Positions 1 to 8,285 of a stretch of 39,087 nucleotides of DNA are shown here, one piece after another. Made by a program: the position numbers and the translations under genes. Numbering within the stretch: position 1 is the first letter of the stretch; each line of letters opens with the position of its first letter. Below the pieces are notes generated by a model. That model was not told the DNA's origin and made no database searches. It saw only the letters and a program-made list of their open reading frames with translations. Source of the stretch: Prevotella sp. UBA1378. Its GTDB lineage: Bacteria; Bacteroidota; Bacteroidia; Bacteroidales; Bacteroidaceae. The DNA lies in the NCBI GenBank assembly GCA_002305505.1, contig DBRC01000022.1, forward strand, positions 8,088-47,174, given 5' to 3'.

Positions 1-404
1 CCTTATCCCGAACTCAGGTATTAAATGCAAGTTCAACCGTAAAAAGAATGCTTTATACAGGAAATAAGCTGAATATGCACTTGCTTGTTGAATCCGCGCC
101 CTTTCTTTTTACTGTAAAGACAGAAATTGTTTATCCCGGACTCGGGTTACCACTTTGCCCGGCTTTCCAAACACAAGGTTATGCAGGTGCGCCCAATAAA
201 TCTTTCCGGGGTTATCCCCGCCGCCTTGTGCTGGCTATGCCGCTGCGGAACAGAGAGCGCATCGCAGGTCGGAACAGCATGAGGTTCTTATCCCGGCTGG
301 GGTAATATTTCTTCCGGTGCTTTATCGCGCTTGACGCGCGGACGGGCGCAGGGGGATGAACGTTGCTGCAAATGAAGCTCAGGCAACGGTCGGCGCCATG
401 CCAG
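1..404. other. Intergenic stretch with short TTATCCC repeats, no supported gene
   Basis: This stretch lies downstream of the xylan operon, whose last gene ends at 405. A possible 85-residue reading frame (48-305, plus) has no recognisable domain, no promoter and low-complexity composition, so I do not call it. The sequence holds four copies of a TTATCCC core at 3, 131, 212 and 288. The copy at 131 carries a small stem (CCCG-GACT-CGGG) and the one at 212 sits in CGGGG-TTAT-CCCCG. A weak stem, CGTTGC (361-366) with GCAACG (383-388), lies just past the GH35 stop and could help end the operon transcript, but it has no T-run. Confidence 0.5.
101..146. repeat. Dispersed intergenic repeat, copy B
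   Basis: This segment runs from a T-rich stretch through TTTTACTG and AAATTG to a TTATCCCG core with a CCCG-GACT-CGGG stem. It aligns over about 45 bases with 25261-25303, 25 kb away, with most positions shared. Two non-coding sites with the same order of blocks suggest a family of short dispersed elements. The function is unknown. Confidence 0.45.
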
Positions 405-2063
405 CTATTGGTATTCGTATAGGCGGATGTGAAGTATCTGCCAGTCGCCCACGGCGATGCGGGCGTGGCGGCCCTGATGGCTTTGGTCGCCGTTGAGGCG
501 GCGCAGGTAACGTATGGAACCGTCGGCTGCGATGCTTACCTCGTCTACGGAGCCGATGCCTATGCGCTTGCCCGCGAAGGGCTGCGCGCCTGGCTGTGGC
601 TGTTGCGCAGCGGCGTTGCCGGTCTGTGCAAACCCGTCTTCGCCCAGTGCTTTCCTTTCCCCGTAGCTCCGCTCGGTTGCCGCTGCAAAGCTGACAACTA
701 CGCCCGTACCGGCCAGCAGGTACTCCATGTCGGCCAGCTTAATGACGGCGGCCCCTCCCTCCGGCCATACCGTCCCGTCGGTGGCGCGCGGGTCCCACGG
801 CAGTGTGTAGTAGTGGCGGCAGGTCATCGTCAGGTTGCCGTCGGAGATGATGCGCTCCTTGTCTTGCTGGTCGAAGAGCAGGCCCCACGCCTCCGGTTGC
901 TTGTCCCCTCCGGCCGGTTGCAGATAGGGGCGCAGCTGGCTGAGCAGGGCATAGGCCTTAGTGATGGGCCCGGTGTCGGCGGCAGGCGCTTGGTCGATGG
1001 CAAAGGGCGAGAAGCCCAGTGCACGGTGCTCGCCGAAGACGTACATGGCACGTGCGCCGCTGTTGGTGCAGCAGCGGCTCTCGGGGATGAAGAGCGGGTT
1101 ATTCCACAGGGCATACTGTGCAGCCCATCCCTTGAATCCCGTGTCGTATATGTCAGGCGCCAGCAGGTCGATATCGGGTGCGGCGCAGTGCCAGATGTCG
1201 ATGAGGTGAGCCAGCGGCCCTGCCGACGGGTATTCTCCCGGTCTGCGCCCCCGGCTGTTCATTGCGGCGTTCACGAAGAGCGGCATGCCGGGCAGTATGC
1301 TGCGTGCGCTCTTTGCCAGCCGTTGCACGTAGCGCGCATAATAGTAGGCCATGAATATCTCGTCGGTATGAAGGTCGTTGCCGAACACCTCGGCCCATGC
1401 CTTCCCCTTCCCGGTGAAACGCGCCTGCAGCCACGGGTGCAGTTTGTTTTTCTTCAGATAGTCGGCCAGTACCTGCGGCACCCCCCTGTTGTATGCCTCG
1501 TCGGCCAGTGGGGAGTGGTCGCGTGCGTCCTCCAGCATACCTATTTCGTTTTCTATCTGCACCATGACAACGGTGCCGCCGGCATCGGTGGCCTTGATGC
1601 GTTCCATCAGTGCCGCGAAGGCACGGTTGTCGGCTTCCAGCACATTCCTGCTGAAGGCACTGGCTATCTCCAGCGGCTTGCCGCTGCGCGTGCGTGCTCT
1701 CGGATATTTCCCGGTGTCTTTCTTAAACCACACCGGGGTATAGCACGACATGGAGTTTTTCCATGCACCGAACCACAGGAGCACGATTTTCAACTGGTTC
1801 TCGCGCGCCTTGGCCACGGTACGGTCGATGAGGGTGAAGTCGAACCGCCCCTCCTCGGGCTCTAACAATTCCCAATAGGCCGGCACCAGCACGGTGTTCA
1901 GCCCCAGTTGCTTCATCCGCGGCATCACCTCGTCGATGTCGGCGGTGCAGGTGGCAGCCGAATTGCTCAGTTCGCCGCCGAGGATAAACAACTTGCCTGT
2001 GTCGGTTGCCCCTGCCGGGATGGCGCTCAGGCATACAAGAAAGAGGATAAGGATTTTTTTCAT
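405..2063 (-). CDS. GH35 beta-galactosidase family protein (DUF5597-type)
   Basis: Predicted exported glycoside hydrolase of family 35, 552 residues, with a signal peptide (residues 1-19 ending GAT). The TIM barrel carries the family acid/base motif QIENEIG (E173) and the nucleophile in FIPESR (E328), both intact. The C-terminal third fits the beta-rich DUF5597 region found in Bacteroidetes GH35 proteins. It is the last gene of the xylan operon, four bases after the GH67 stop, so it probably removes beta-linked galactose from xylan side chains in the periplasm. That substrate is inferred from context; family members also act on other beta-galactosides and some on arabinosides. Family assignment is strong, substrate is not. 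Confidence 0.87.
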   Translation of the reverse strand: MKKILILFLVCLSAIPAGATDTGKLFILGGELSNSAATCTADIDEVMPRMKQLGLNTVLVPAYWELLEPEEGRFDFTLIDRTVAKARENQLKIVLLWFGAWKNSMSCYTPVWFKKDTGKYPRARTRSGKPLEIASAFSRNVLEADNRAFAALMERIKATDAGGTVVMVQIENEIGMLEDARDHSPLADEAYNRGVPQVLADYLKKNKLHPWLQARFTGKGKAWAEVFGNDLHTDEIFMAYYYARYVQRLAKSARSILPGMPLFVNAAMNSRGRRPGEYPSAGPLAHLIDIWHCAAPDIDLLAPDIYDTGFKGWAAQYALWNNPLFIPESRCCTNSGARAMYVFGEHRALGFSPFAIDQAPAADTGPITKAYALLSQLRPYLQPAGGDKQPEAWGLLFDQQDKERIISDGNLTMTCRHYYTLPWDPRATDGTVWPEGGAAVIKLADMEYLLAGTGVVVSFAAATERSYGERKALGEDGFAQTGNAAAQQPQPGAQPFAGKRIGIGSVDEVSIAADGSIRYLRRLNGDQSHQGRHARIAVGDWQILHIRLYEYQ

Positions 2064-2066
2064 ATC

Positions 2067-3953
2067 TCACTGCTGATTGAATGTTCCGAAATATCCCAGA
2101 CACACATAGCGCCACTCGCGGGCATCGTCGACCTGCTGTTGCAGCCGCGCGTCGACCTCCCGCCAGCGGCGTTCGTCGACGTAAGGCCTCATGTTGCTAC
2201 GCCAGATGCGCTGATAGGCCATGGCACTTTCCACCCCGTTGTTGTATTTGTGCTGCAGCTCCTCCCATAGCGTGCGGCCGCTTTTCATGCGGTGGCTCCA
2301 TGGCAGGCGGTGAAACCACAGCAGGTACTCCTCGGGGCACGAGGCTGCGCTGCCGTATAGCGAGCGGTAAGGCTCCGGGTATTGGCCAGCGGCGTTGCTG
2401 CCCGACGGTGAGCGGTCGAAGCCGATGCTGTCTTTGTTGGCCCTGTGGTAGTATACGGGGCACCACTCCAGCGGATATTCGGCCTTGTAGCCGTCGGGTT
2501 CGGGGCCGTAGTGGTGATCGAACTTGAATATATGGTGCAGCCCCAGCGGCATCATGTAATCCACGCAGGCCTCGCGGCTGCTTTCCATCACTGCTGCCAT
2601 TGTGCTTACAAAGGTGCTGTCGCGGCTGAACGTCTGCTCGAGCCACTCGCATGCTATCTGCCTCGACGGCAGGGCCGGGTTCCACGCCAGCCGGCCGAAG
2701 GCGTACCAGTTGGCCTGCGAGAAATGATGGCCGCACCAGTTGCGGTCGTTGCCGATGTTGGCTACACCGGCGATGCCCCTCAGCTTTCCGGGGGCGACAA
2801 ACGAGAAGAACTCCTTCCACATCGGGGCGAGGTAAACGAGGTGGTTGCTCTGCCCCAAGTATTCCTGCGTTATCTGCAGCTCGGCCATCTGCGGGGTCAG
2901 CTTCATTTGGTCGAAGATGGGCGCATAGGGTTCGCGCGGCTGGAAGTCGAGCGGCCCGTTCTTCGACTGCAGGATAACATTGGCATCGAACAGTCCGTCG
3001 CACGGCTTAAACTCGGATACAGCCTGTTTCACGCGGTCTTCGTCCTTGTGGTTGGCCCCGTAGACGAACGAGCGCCATATAATGATGCCGCCATAGGGGC
3101 GCACGGCCTTTGCCAGCATGTTGGCCCCTTCGGCGTGCGAGCGGCGGTAGTCGCCCGGTCCCGGCTGCCCTTCGCTGTTGGCCTTTACGAGGAAGCCGCC
3201 GAAATCGGGTATGAGCCTGTATATTTCCCTTGCTTTATGTTTCCACCAGTTGCTTACCCGCTCGTCCTGCGGGTCGGCCGTGGCGGTATGGCCGAGCACC
3301 ATGGGTGCCGCGAAGTTGACCGACAGGTATACGCGTATGCCGTAAGGCCGCAGTATGTCGGCGATAGCCTTCACCTCGTCCAGGTAGATAGCCGTAAGGA
3401 TGCGCGGTGATGCGTTGACGTTGTTCAGCACGCTCCCGTTGATACCTATCGACGCATTGGCGCGTGCATACTCGGTAATAAGCCGTTTGTCGAGGTTGAA
3501 CCATTCGAAGATGCTCTGCCCGGCATAGCCGCGTTCTATGGAGCCGTCGAGGTTGTCCCAGTGGTTCAGCAGGCGCAGGCCGAAGGCAGGGTAATTGTCT
3601 TTCCCGTCGAACGTGCCGCCCGTTGCCGCCGCCCGCAGAGCGTGGTAGGCAGCATAGAGCAGTCCGGCAGGCCTCCGGGCCGTAATGACGATGCTGTCGG
3701 CCGTCCCGGCTATCCTGAAACCATCTCCCGGAGGCATCTTCTTGTCTATCCTCAGCGTTGCCCGTCGGCCGGGGAAGTAGGTCTGCAGCTCATGTACGGC
3801 GATGGAGACGGCGGCATTGTCCGCACCTTTTGGGGGGGGCGAAACCTGAGCCTTGCCTATGCTGTCGTACCGGAGCCACAGCCGGTGCCCGTCTTCCGCC
3901 CCGGAATGCAGGGCGGGAGCGAGGCAAAAGAGTAAGATGATTGTTTTCTTCAT
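2067..3953 (-). CDS. aguA: GH67 alpha-glucuronidase
   Basis: Alpha-glucuronidase that releases (4-O-methyl)glucuronic acid from the non-reducing end xylose of xylo-oligosaccharides. The 628-residue protein starts with a signal peptide (about residues 1-19), so it should be periplasmic. The GH67 signature HWDNLDGSIERGYAG is at 131-145. The catalytic acid is E261 in NSEGQPGP, and the paired acidic residues are D336 in GPLDFQPREP and E364 in ITQEYLGQ; all are present. Length is slightly below the usual 670-700 residues but no domain looks lost. It follows the sigma factor gene by two bases and precedes GH35 by three, so it is translated from the same xylan transcript. Confidence 0.95.
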   Translation of the reverse strand: MKKTIILLFCLAPALHSGAEDGHRLWLRYDSIGKAQVSPPPKGADNAAVSIAVHELQTYFPGRRATLRIDKKMPPGDGFRIAGTADSIVITARRPAGLLYAAYHALRAAATGGTFDGKDNYPAFGLRLLNHWDNLDGSIERGYAGQSIFEWFNLDKRLITEYARANASIGINGSVLNNVNASPRILTAIYLDEVKAIADILRPYGIRVYLSVNFAAPMVLGHTATADPQDERVSNWWKHKAREIYRLIPDFGGFLVKANSEGQPGPGDYRRSHAEGANMLAKAVRPYGGIIIWRSFVYGANHKDEDRVKQAVSEFKPCDGLFDANVILQSKNGPLDFQPREPYAPIFDQMKLTPQMAELQITQEYLGQSNHLVYLAPMWKEFFSFVAPGKLRGIAGVANIGNDRNWCGHHFSQANWYAFGRLAWNPALPSRQIACEWLEQTFSRDSTFVSTMAAVMESSREACVDYMMPLGLHHIFKFDHHYGPEPDGYKAEYPLEWCPVYYHRANKDSIGFDRSPSGSNAAGQYPEPYRSLYGSAASCPEEYLLWFHRLPWSHRMKSGRTLWEELQHKYNNGVESAMAYQRIWRSNMRPYVDERRWREVDARLQQQVDDAREWRYVCLGYFGTFNQQ

Positions 3954-3955
3954 TG

Positions 3956-4465
3956 TTATCTTGCTGATGCGCAGTATACCTGTAAGTATTTCCGCACCGA
4001 TTTGCGTGCTATCCCCAGCCGGTGTTCCACCGAGCGGTAGCCCACGCCGGTAGCGGATGAGATCTCGGCCGCCTTCATGCCGCCGTATATATGCAAGCGG
4101 TAGGTTTCGCGGCAGTTCTCCGGCAGCCGGGCGAGGCAGTGCTCCATCCGGGCTGTGATTTCGCGTGCCGAGTAAACCGATTCTGCCGAAGCAGCGGCTG
4201 CAGCCCGCCCGCCGATGTAGTGTTCGTATTCGTTTTCTACAGCCTTGTGCCTGAACCTGTCGGCTATCAGATGGCGCAGCACGGTATGCACCAGGCAGGG
4301 CAGCGTGGCCGGCGTTATCATCCGGTCCGACGTGAGCATCCTTACGAAAGCATCGTGCACGATGTCCTCGGCCTCCATGCTGCCGATATTCCTCGCTGCT
4401 ACCAACTTGACCAGCTCGCCGCGGTGGGCTTCGTAGTAGGCGGCTACCGTTTCGTTGTTATTCAT
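3956..4465 (-). CDS. ECF-type RNA polymerase sigma factor
   Basis: Sigma-70 family factor of the extracytoplasmic function group, 169 residues. Region 2 spans about 8-75 and includes AEDIVHDAFVRML at 32-44, the core-binding and -10 recognition segment. Region 4 spans about 105-162 with the helix-turn-helix KAAEISSATGVGYRSVEHRL at 131-150. It looks intact. The ATG at 4465 overlaps the end of the GH43 gene by 8 bases, and GH67 starts 2 bases after its stop, so it is translationally coupled inside the xylan operon. No FecR-type anti-sigma gene or SusC with a signalling extension is beside it, unlike usual Bacteroidetes ECF systems. Its target promoters are unknown; self-amplification of the operon is a plausible inference. 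Confidence 0.93.
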   Translation of the reverse strand: MNNNETVAAYYEAHRGELVKLVAARNIGSMEAEDIVHDAFVRMLTSDRMITPATLPCLVHTVLRHLIADRFRHKAVENEYEHYIGGRAAAAASAESVYSAREITARMEHCLARLPENCRETYRLHIYGGMKAAEISSATGVGYRSVEHRLGIARKSVRKYLQVYCASAR

Positions 4466-5423
4466 TGACTACGGTCTTGATGGCACCCTCGTCGTTGTAG
4501 TACAGCCGTTGCACCTTGAGGCTGCGCAGCCACGTCGTGTCGTTTGAGGGGATACAGTCGTGGTAGAACAAGTACCAGTTGCCTTTATATTCCACGATGG
4601 AGTGGTGGGTAGTCCAGCCCACCACCGGTTCGAGGATGACGCCTTGGAAGATGAATGGGCCGTAGGGCGAGTCGCCGGTGGCATAGCATAACAGGTGGCT
4701 GTCGCCGGTGGAATAGGAGAAATAGTACTTGCCCTTGTACTTATGCATCCATGAAGCCTCGAAGAAGCGGTGCGGGTCATCGGCTTTCAGGGGCAGCCCC
4801 TGTTTGTCGAGGATGATGACCGGCTTGGGTTCTTCCGCAAACTGCAGCATGTCGTTGCTCATGCGGGCAACGCGCGAGGGCAGTGCGTCCTCGCTGCCCT
4901 GTGGGAGATACTCATTCTTCAGCGCCTTGTTGTCGCGGTAGCGTTGCAGCTGTCCGCCCCACAGTCCGCCGAAGTAGACATACACCTCGCCGTCGTCGTC
5001 TTTGAAGGCGCAGGGGTCGATGGAGTAAGAACCGCGTATAGGGTCGGGCTGCGGTACGAACGGGCCAGCCGGATGGTCGGCCACCGCCACGCCGAGGCGG
5101 AAGACGTCGCACAGGTCCTTGGCGCTGTAAATGAGGTAATACTTTCCGTTGCGCTCTACCACGTCGTTGTCCCACATCTGCCGCCCCACCCATGGCACAT
5201 CCTCTACGCAGAGCACCTGCCCATGGTCGGTCACATCTCCGTTTTCCACATCGTCGAGCGAGAGCACGTGGTAGTCTTTCATCTCGAAGTGCCCGCCGTC
5301 ATCGTCTTCGGTGGCTCCGCTGTCCCAGTCGTGCGAGGGGTATATGTACAATCGTCCGTTAAACACGTTGGCCGAAGGGTCGGCCATGTAATCGCTTGGA
5401 AATAGATAACGAGGTAATTTCAT
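4458..5423 (-). CDS. GH43 beta-xylosidase/arabinofuranosidase, cytoplasmic
   Basis: Family 43 five-bladed propeller enzyme, 321 residues. The catalytic base D15 (MADPSAN), pKa modulator D136 (SIDPCAF) and acid E222 (FFEASW) are all visible. It has no signal peptide, so it should act in the cytoplasm on xylobiose or arabinoxylo-oligosaccharides taken in by the adjacent GPH importer. The single-domain form without a C-terminal beta-sandwich resembles the GH43_1-like xylosidases of gut Bacteroidetes; I cannot separate xylosidase from arabinofuranosidase activity by eye. It lies 13 bases after GH10 and overlaps the sigma factor gene by 8 bases. Confidence 0.9.
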   Translation of the reverse strand: MKLPRYLFPSDYMADPSANVFNGRLYIYPSHDWDSGATEDDDGGHFEMKDYHVLSLDDVENGDVTDHGQVLCVEDVPWVGRQMWDNDVVERNGKYYLIYSAKDLCDVFRLGVAVADHPAGPFVPQPDPIRGSYSIDPCAFKDDDGEVYVYFGGLWGGQLQRYRDNKALKNEYLPQGSEDALPSRVARMSNDMLQFAEEPKPVIILDKQGLPLKADDPHRFFEASWMHKYKGKYYFSYSTGDSHLLCYATGDSPYGPFIFQGVILEPVVGWTTHHSIVEYKGNWYLFYHDCIPSNDTTWLRSLKVQRLYYNDEGAIKTVVNE

Positions 5424-5436
5424 ATTTGATGTGAAT

Positions 5437-6543
5437 TTATTGGTAGAGCTTGATGATTTTGCCGACTACAGGCTTCGCCTTGTATTTGCGGTCGAAGAGC
5501 AGCGGGTAGTTGGTGCGGCCGGGTATGGGCCACCCGTTCAGCCACGAGGTGGCATCGCTTACGCCCCAAAGCGTGATGCGCGATATCTGTGCCCTGTGGC
5601 GGTAATAGATGTCGAAGAGCCGCAGGTATCGCTGCTCTATCTCGCGGGCTTTCTCCTTGGGCAGCCCGTCCTTATACGGATTCAGCTCTTTCTCGTATTT
5701 GAAGCGCTGTTCGATAGAGGCACCTCCGAATTGCTTCGGGCTGGGCAGCACGTTCAGGTCGAGCTCGGTCATCATCACCTTGACGCCGCAAGCTGCGAAC
5801 GAGTCGATGCTTGCCTCATACTCTTTCAGGTCGGGGTAGTCCATACCGTTGTGGCTTTGCATCCCCACGGCGTCGATGCGGCATCCGGCAGCTTTCAGCT
5901 TGCGCACCAGTCTGCACACCGTGGCCCGTTTGCCCGGTTTCGCCATCGAGTAGTCGTTGTAATACAGCTCGGCATCGGGGTCGGCCTCGTGCGCTGCCTT
6001 GAAGGCAATTTCGATGAAGTCCTCGCCCAAGATGTTGTAGAGCGGCGAGCGGCGGTATTCCCCGTTGTCTTCTATGGCCTCGTTCACCACGTCCCAGCCG
6101 TGTATACGGCCTTTATAGCGGCCCACTACAGCGGCGATGTGCGTCTTGATGCGTTGTGCCAGCACCTCGCGGCTTGCGGGGTTGCCGTTGCTGTCGGTAA
6201 AGAACCACTTAGGCGCTTGCGAGTGCCACACTAAGCAATGCCCAATCGGTGTCAGCCCGTTGTCCTCTGCATAGCGTAAAAACTGGTCGGCAGCATCAAA
6301 GGCGAAGGCCCCCTCCTCGGGCTGCATCCGTTCCGACTTCATGCAGTTCTCGGCCACCACGCTGTTGAAATGCTTCCGCACAATGTCCGTTGCCTTCGGG
6401 ACAAGTCCCGCCGACTCTGCCTGGTTCAGCGCCACCCCTATCAGGCAATACTTCCCTACGGCGTCCTTCAGCCCCTGCTGCGCAACAGCCGCCACTGGAA
6501 CAGCCAGTAATGCTGTAATGATAAACTTTATTTTATGCATCAT
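5437..6543 (-). CDS. GH10 endo-1,4-beta-xylanase
   Basis: Family 10 xylanase that cuts the xylan backbone, 368 residues with a Sec signal peptide (about residues 1-22, ending VAQQ). The barrel carries the acid/base E155 in HGWDVVNEAIED and the nucleophile E260 in MMTELDLNV, plus the substrate-site WHSQAPKWF segment near 106-114. There is no carbohydrate-binding module. The signal peptide has no lipobox, so periplasmic action on imported oligosaccharides fits better than surface display. It is the second gene of the xylan operon, after a leader containing GGATTA heptamer repeats. A second ATG directly follows the first, so the start is uncertain by one codon. Confidence 0.95.
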   Translation of the reverse strand: MMHKIKFIITALLAVPVAAVAQQGLKDAVGKYCLIGVALNQAESAGLVPKATDIVRKHFNSVVAENCMKSERMQPEEGAFAFDAADQFLRYAEDNGLTPIGHCLVWHSQAPKWFFTDSNGNPASREVLAQRIKTHIAAVVGRYKGRIHGWDVVNEAIEDNGEYRRSPLYNILGEDFIEIAFKAAHEADPDAELYYNDYSMAKPGKRATVCRLVRKLKAAGCRIDAVGMQSHNGMDYPDLKEYEASIDSFAACGVKVMMTELDLNVLPSPKQFGGASIEQRFKYEKELNPYKDGLPKEKAREIEQRYLRLFDIYYRHRAQISRITLWGVSDATSWLNGWPIPGRTNYPLLFDRKYKAKPVVGKIIKLYQ

Positions 6544-6569
6544 ATCAATCCTTGTATTTCAAATCACTA

Positions 6570-6620
6570 TTAATCCCTAATCCTTAATCCCTAATCCTTA
6601 ATCCAAAACATCCTTAATCC
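6570..6620 (-). repeat. GGATTA heptamer tandem repeat between importer and xylanase genes
   Basis: On the minus strand this spacer reads as five uninterrupted 7-base units alternating GGATTAA and GGATTAG (6570-6604), with a further unit at 6614-6620. The array lies in the transcript between the importer stop (6625) and the xylanase start (6543). The repeated GG/GGG tracts might form a weak G-rich structure or allow slippage of spacer length; neither is shown. Confidence 0.75.
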
Positions 6621-6624
6621 AAAA

Positions 6625-8115
6625 TCAATCCAAAACCCTCCTTGCAGCCAATTCAGCCTGCATGTTCTCATTGAACTTCTTTGTGATGGGATAGAAGAAG
6701 AGCGCCACGACACCGATGCCGAATAGGATGGCCGGAACGACGGACGAAACGAGGCGTATACCCTCCATGGCCGATTCGCTCTGTACCGTGACGTTGCCGG
6801 CGGCGTAGCCGAAGCCCGACAGGATAAGCCCGGCAAAGGCACCCCCTAGTCCAAGCCCGGCCTTCAAGGCGAATACTACGCCGGAGAAACAGAAGCCGGT
6901 AGCCCTGCGGTGGTTGATGTACTCCACGTGGTCGGCCACGTCGCCGATCATCGCCCACAGCAGCGGCACGGTAGGGGCATAAGCCAGGCTCTTGAGCACG
7001 CAGAGCACAAACATCAGTTCCACGTCGGCAGGCGATGGGAGGTAGAACATGGCAGTGAATAGGGCCGTAAGCGAAAGGCAGACGATGAATGTCTGCTTCT
7101 TGCCATATTTGTTGGCAAGGTATTCCGAGAGGCAGATGACCCCGATGAACTGCACGACGGCTCCCACCATATTAAACAAGGAGAACCCTATCGAATAAGC
7201 GTCGCTCTCCGTATGGGCAATCAGGTTGAAGGCTCCGAGCACGGAAGCCCATGCGCCGGTTTTCCCCTGGTCCGGGTCGGCCAGTCCCAAGGCATCGAGG
7301 AAGTCGTATAGCGACTTTTGGTCTACGTCGTATTGGAAATAGAAGTTCATGGCCGAACCCCACATTGCCAAGGTGATGAAGACGAAAAGCGTGAGCGTGA
7401 ACATTGCCCGCCACGGTACGTTCGATACCGTGTCCTTAATGTCCTCCTTCAGGCTGGTCTCCTGTGTCGGCGGCGGCGAGATACGTTCGCGCGCCGAGAA
7501 GAAGGCGATGACAAGGAATACGAAGGCGATGGCTGCGAAGAGCCCCACGGTGCACAGCCAGCCGTGCTGCTGGTCGCCGCGGCCGAACTTGTTCACCAGT
7601 GGCAGCGTAAGGCCCTGCACGACGAACTGTGCGATGGTAGCCCCGATGAAACGGATGGCCGTGATGCTGGTGCGCTCCTTGATGTCGCCCGTCATCACGC
7701 CGCCCAGCGACGAGTAAGGCGTGTTGTTGAACGAGTACATCGCCATCAGCAATATATAAGATATGGTGGCGTAAAGCGCTACCGTTCCTTTGTCTTCGAT
7801 GCCCGGATTGTAGAAAGCCAGCACGTAGAACACGCTGAAAGGCAGCGCTGTCCACAGCACCCACGGGCGGTACTTTCCCCACCGGGTGCTCGTGCGGTCG
7901 GAAATGATTCCCACCATCGGGTCGACGAAGGCGTCGACAATCCGTGCGATCAGCAATACGGAACCGGCGATTGCTCCATCCAGCCCGAACACGTCGGTAT
8001 AGAACTTCAGCTGGAAAATCATCATCATCTGGAAAACGAGGTTGGCCGACACGTCGCCTAAGGAGTAGCCTATTTTCTCGCCCAGTGATACTTTCTGTGA
8101 GACATATTCTTTCAT
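6625..8115 (-). CDS. xynP: GPH-family sugar:cation symporter (MFS), xyloside importer
   Basis: Inner-membrane sugar importer of the glycoside-pentoside-hexuronide family, 496 residues with about 12 predicted hydrophobic helices. The N-terminal SLGEKIGYSLGDVSANLVFQ segment and the following DAFVDPMVGIISDRT motif are typical of the family. It likely takes xylo-oligosaccharides into the cytoplasm for GH43. An upstream ATG at 8145 is rejected because a TACCTTTG -7 box at 8143-8150 would place transcription start downstream of it; the ATG at 8115 leaves a leader of about 20 bases. It is the first gene of the operon that continues to GH35. The symbol is by analogy with xynP-type genes in xylan clusters. 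Confidence 0.88.
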   Translation of the reverse strand: MKEYVSQKVSLGEKIGYSLGDVSANLVFQMMMIFQLKFYTDVFGLDGAIAGSVLLIARIVDAFVDPMVGIISDRTSTRWGKYRPWVLWTALPFSVFYVLAFYNPGIEDKGTVALYATISYILLMAMYSFNNTPYSSLGGVMTGDIKERTSITAIRFIGATIAQFVVQGLTLPLVNKFGRGDQQHGWLCTVGLFAAIAFVFLVIAFFSARERISPPPTQETSLKEDIKDTVSNVPWRAMFTLTLFVFITLAMWGSAMNFYFQYDVDQKSLYDFLDALGLADPDQGKTGAWASVLGAFNLIAHTESDAYSIGFSLFNMVGAVVQFIGVICLSEYLANKYGKKQTFIVCLSLTALFTAMFYLPSPADVELMFVLCVLKSLAYAPTVPLLWAMIGDVADHVEYINHRRATGFCFSGVVFALKAGLGLGGAFAGLILSGFGYAAGNVTVQSESAMEGIRLVSSVVPAILFGIGVVALFFYPITKKFNENMQAELAARRVLD

Positions 8116-8142
8116 GAATACATGTTTTTTTGTTGTACGTCG

Positions 8143-8150
8143 CAAAGGTA
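8143..8150 (-). promoter_or_regulatory. Bacteroidetes -7 promoter box of the xylan operon
   Basis: The minus strand reads TACCTTTG, matching the TAnnTTTG consensus of the Bacteroidetes primary sigma factor. It lies 28 bases upstream of the importer ATG. No clear TTTG -33 box is at the expected spacing, which suggests an activator is needed. Confidence 0.65.
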
Positions 8151-8257
8151 GCCGTTAAATTCCGAATATACATTTGTTCTTGTTACAGATAGTTTTTTAT
8201 TTGTTTCATTTACCAATAAAGAGACAAAAACAAACCATTCCATCGCATAATTTTTAA

Positions 8258-8265
8258 TATTTTTG
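8258..8265 (+). promoter_or_regulatory. -7 promoter box of the acetylesterase gene
   Basis: TATTTTTG matches TAnnTTTG and lies 20 bases before the ATG at 8286. It faces away from the xylan operon promoter (8143-8150), so the roughly 107 bases between them form a divergent control region. Confidence 0.55.
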
Positions 8266-8285
8266 CATGGAAAAATAAAAAAAAG

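Noticed and set aside
48..305. Possible 85-residue plus-strand gene
   Set aside because: No domain, no promoter box, and it overlaps several short repeats.
429..1865. Long plus-strand reading frame (478 residues) opposite GH35
   Set aside because: It mirrors the GH35 gene, has no domain, signal or promoter; high GC makes long antisense frames common.
6570..6604. G-quadruplex reading of the GGATTA array
   Set aside because: Most tracts are only GG, so a stable quadruplex is doubtful; kept only as a repeat.
8116..8145. Upstream ATG of the GPH importer
   Set aside because: It lies over the -7 box, so it would not be in the transcript.
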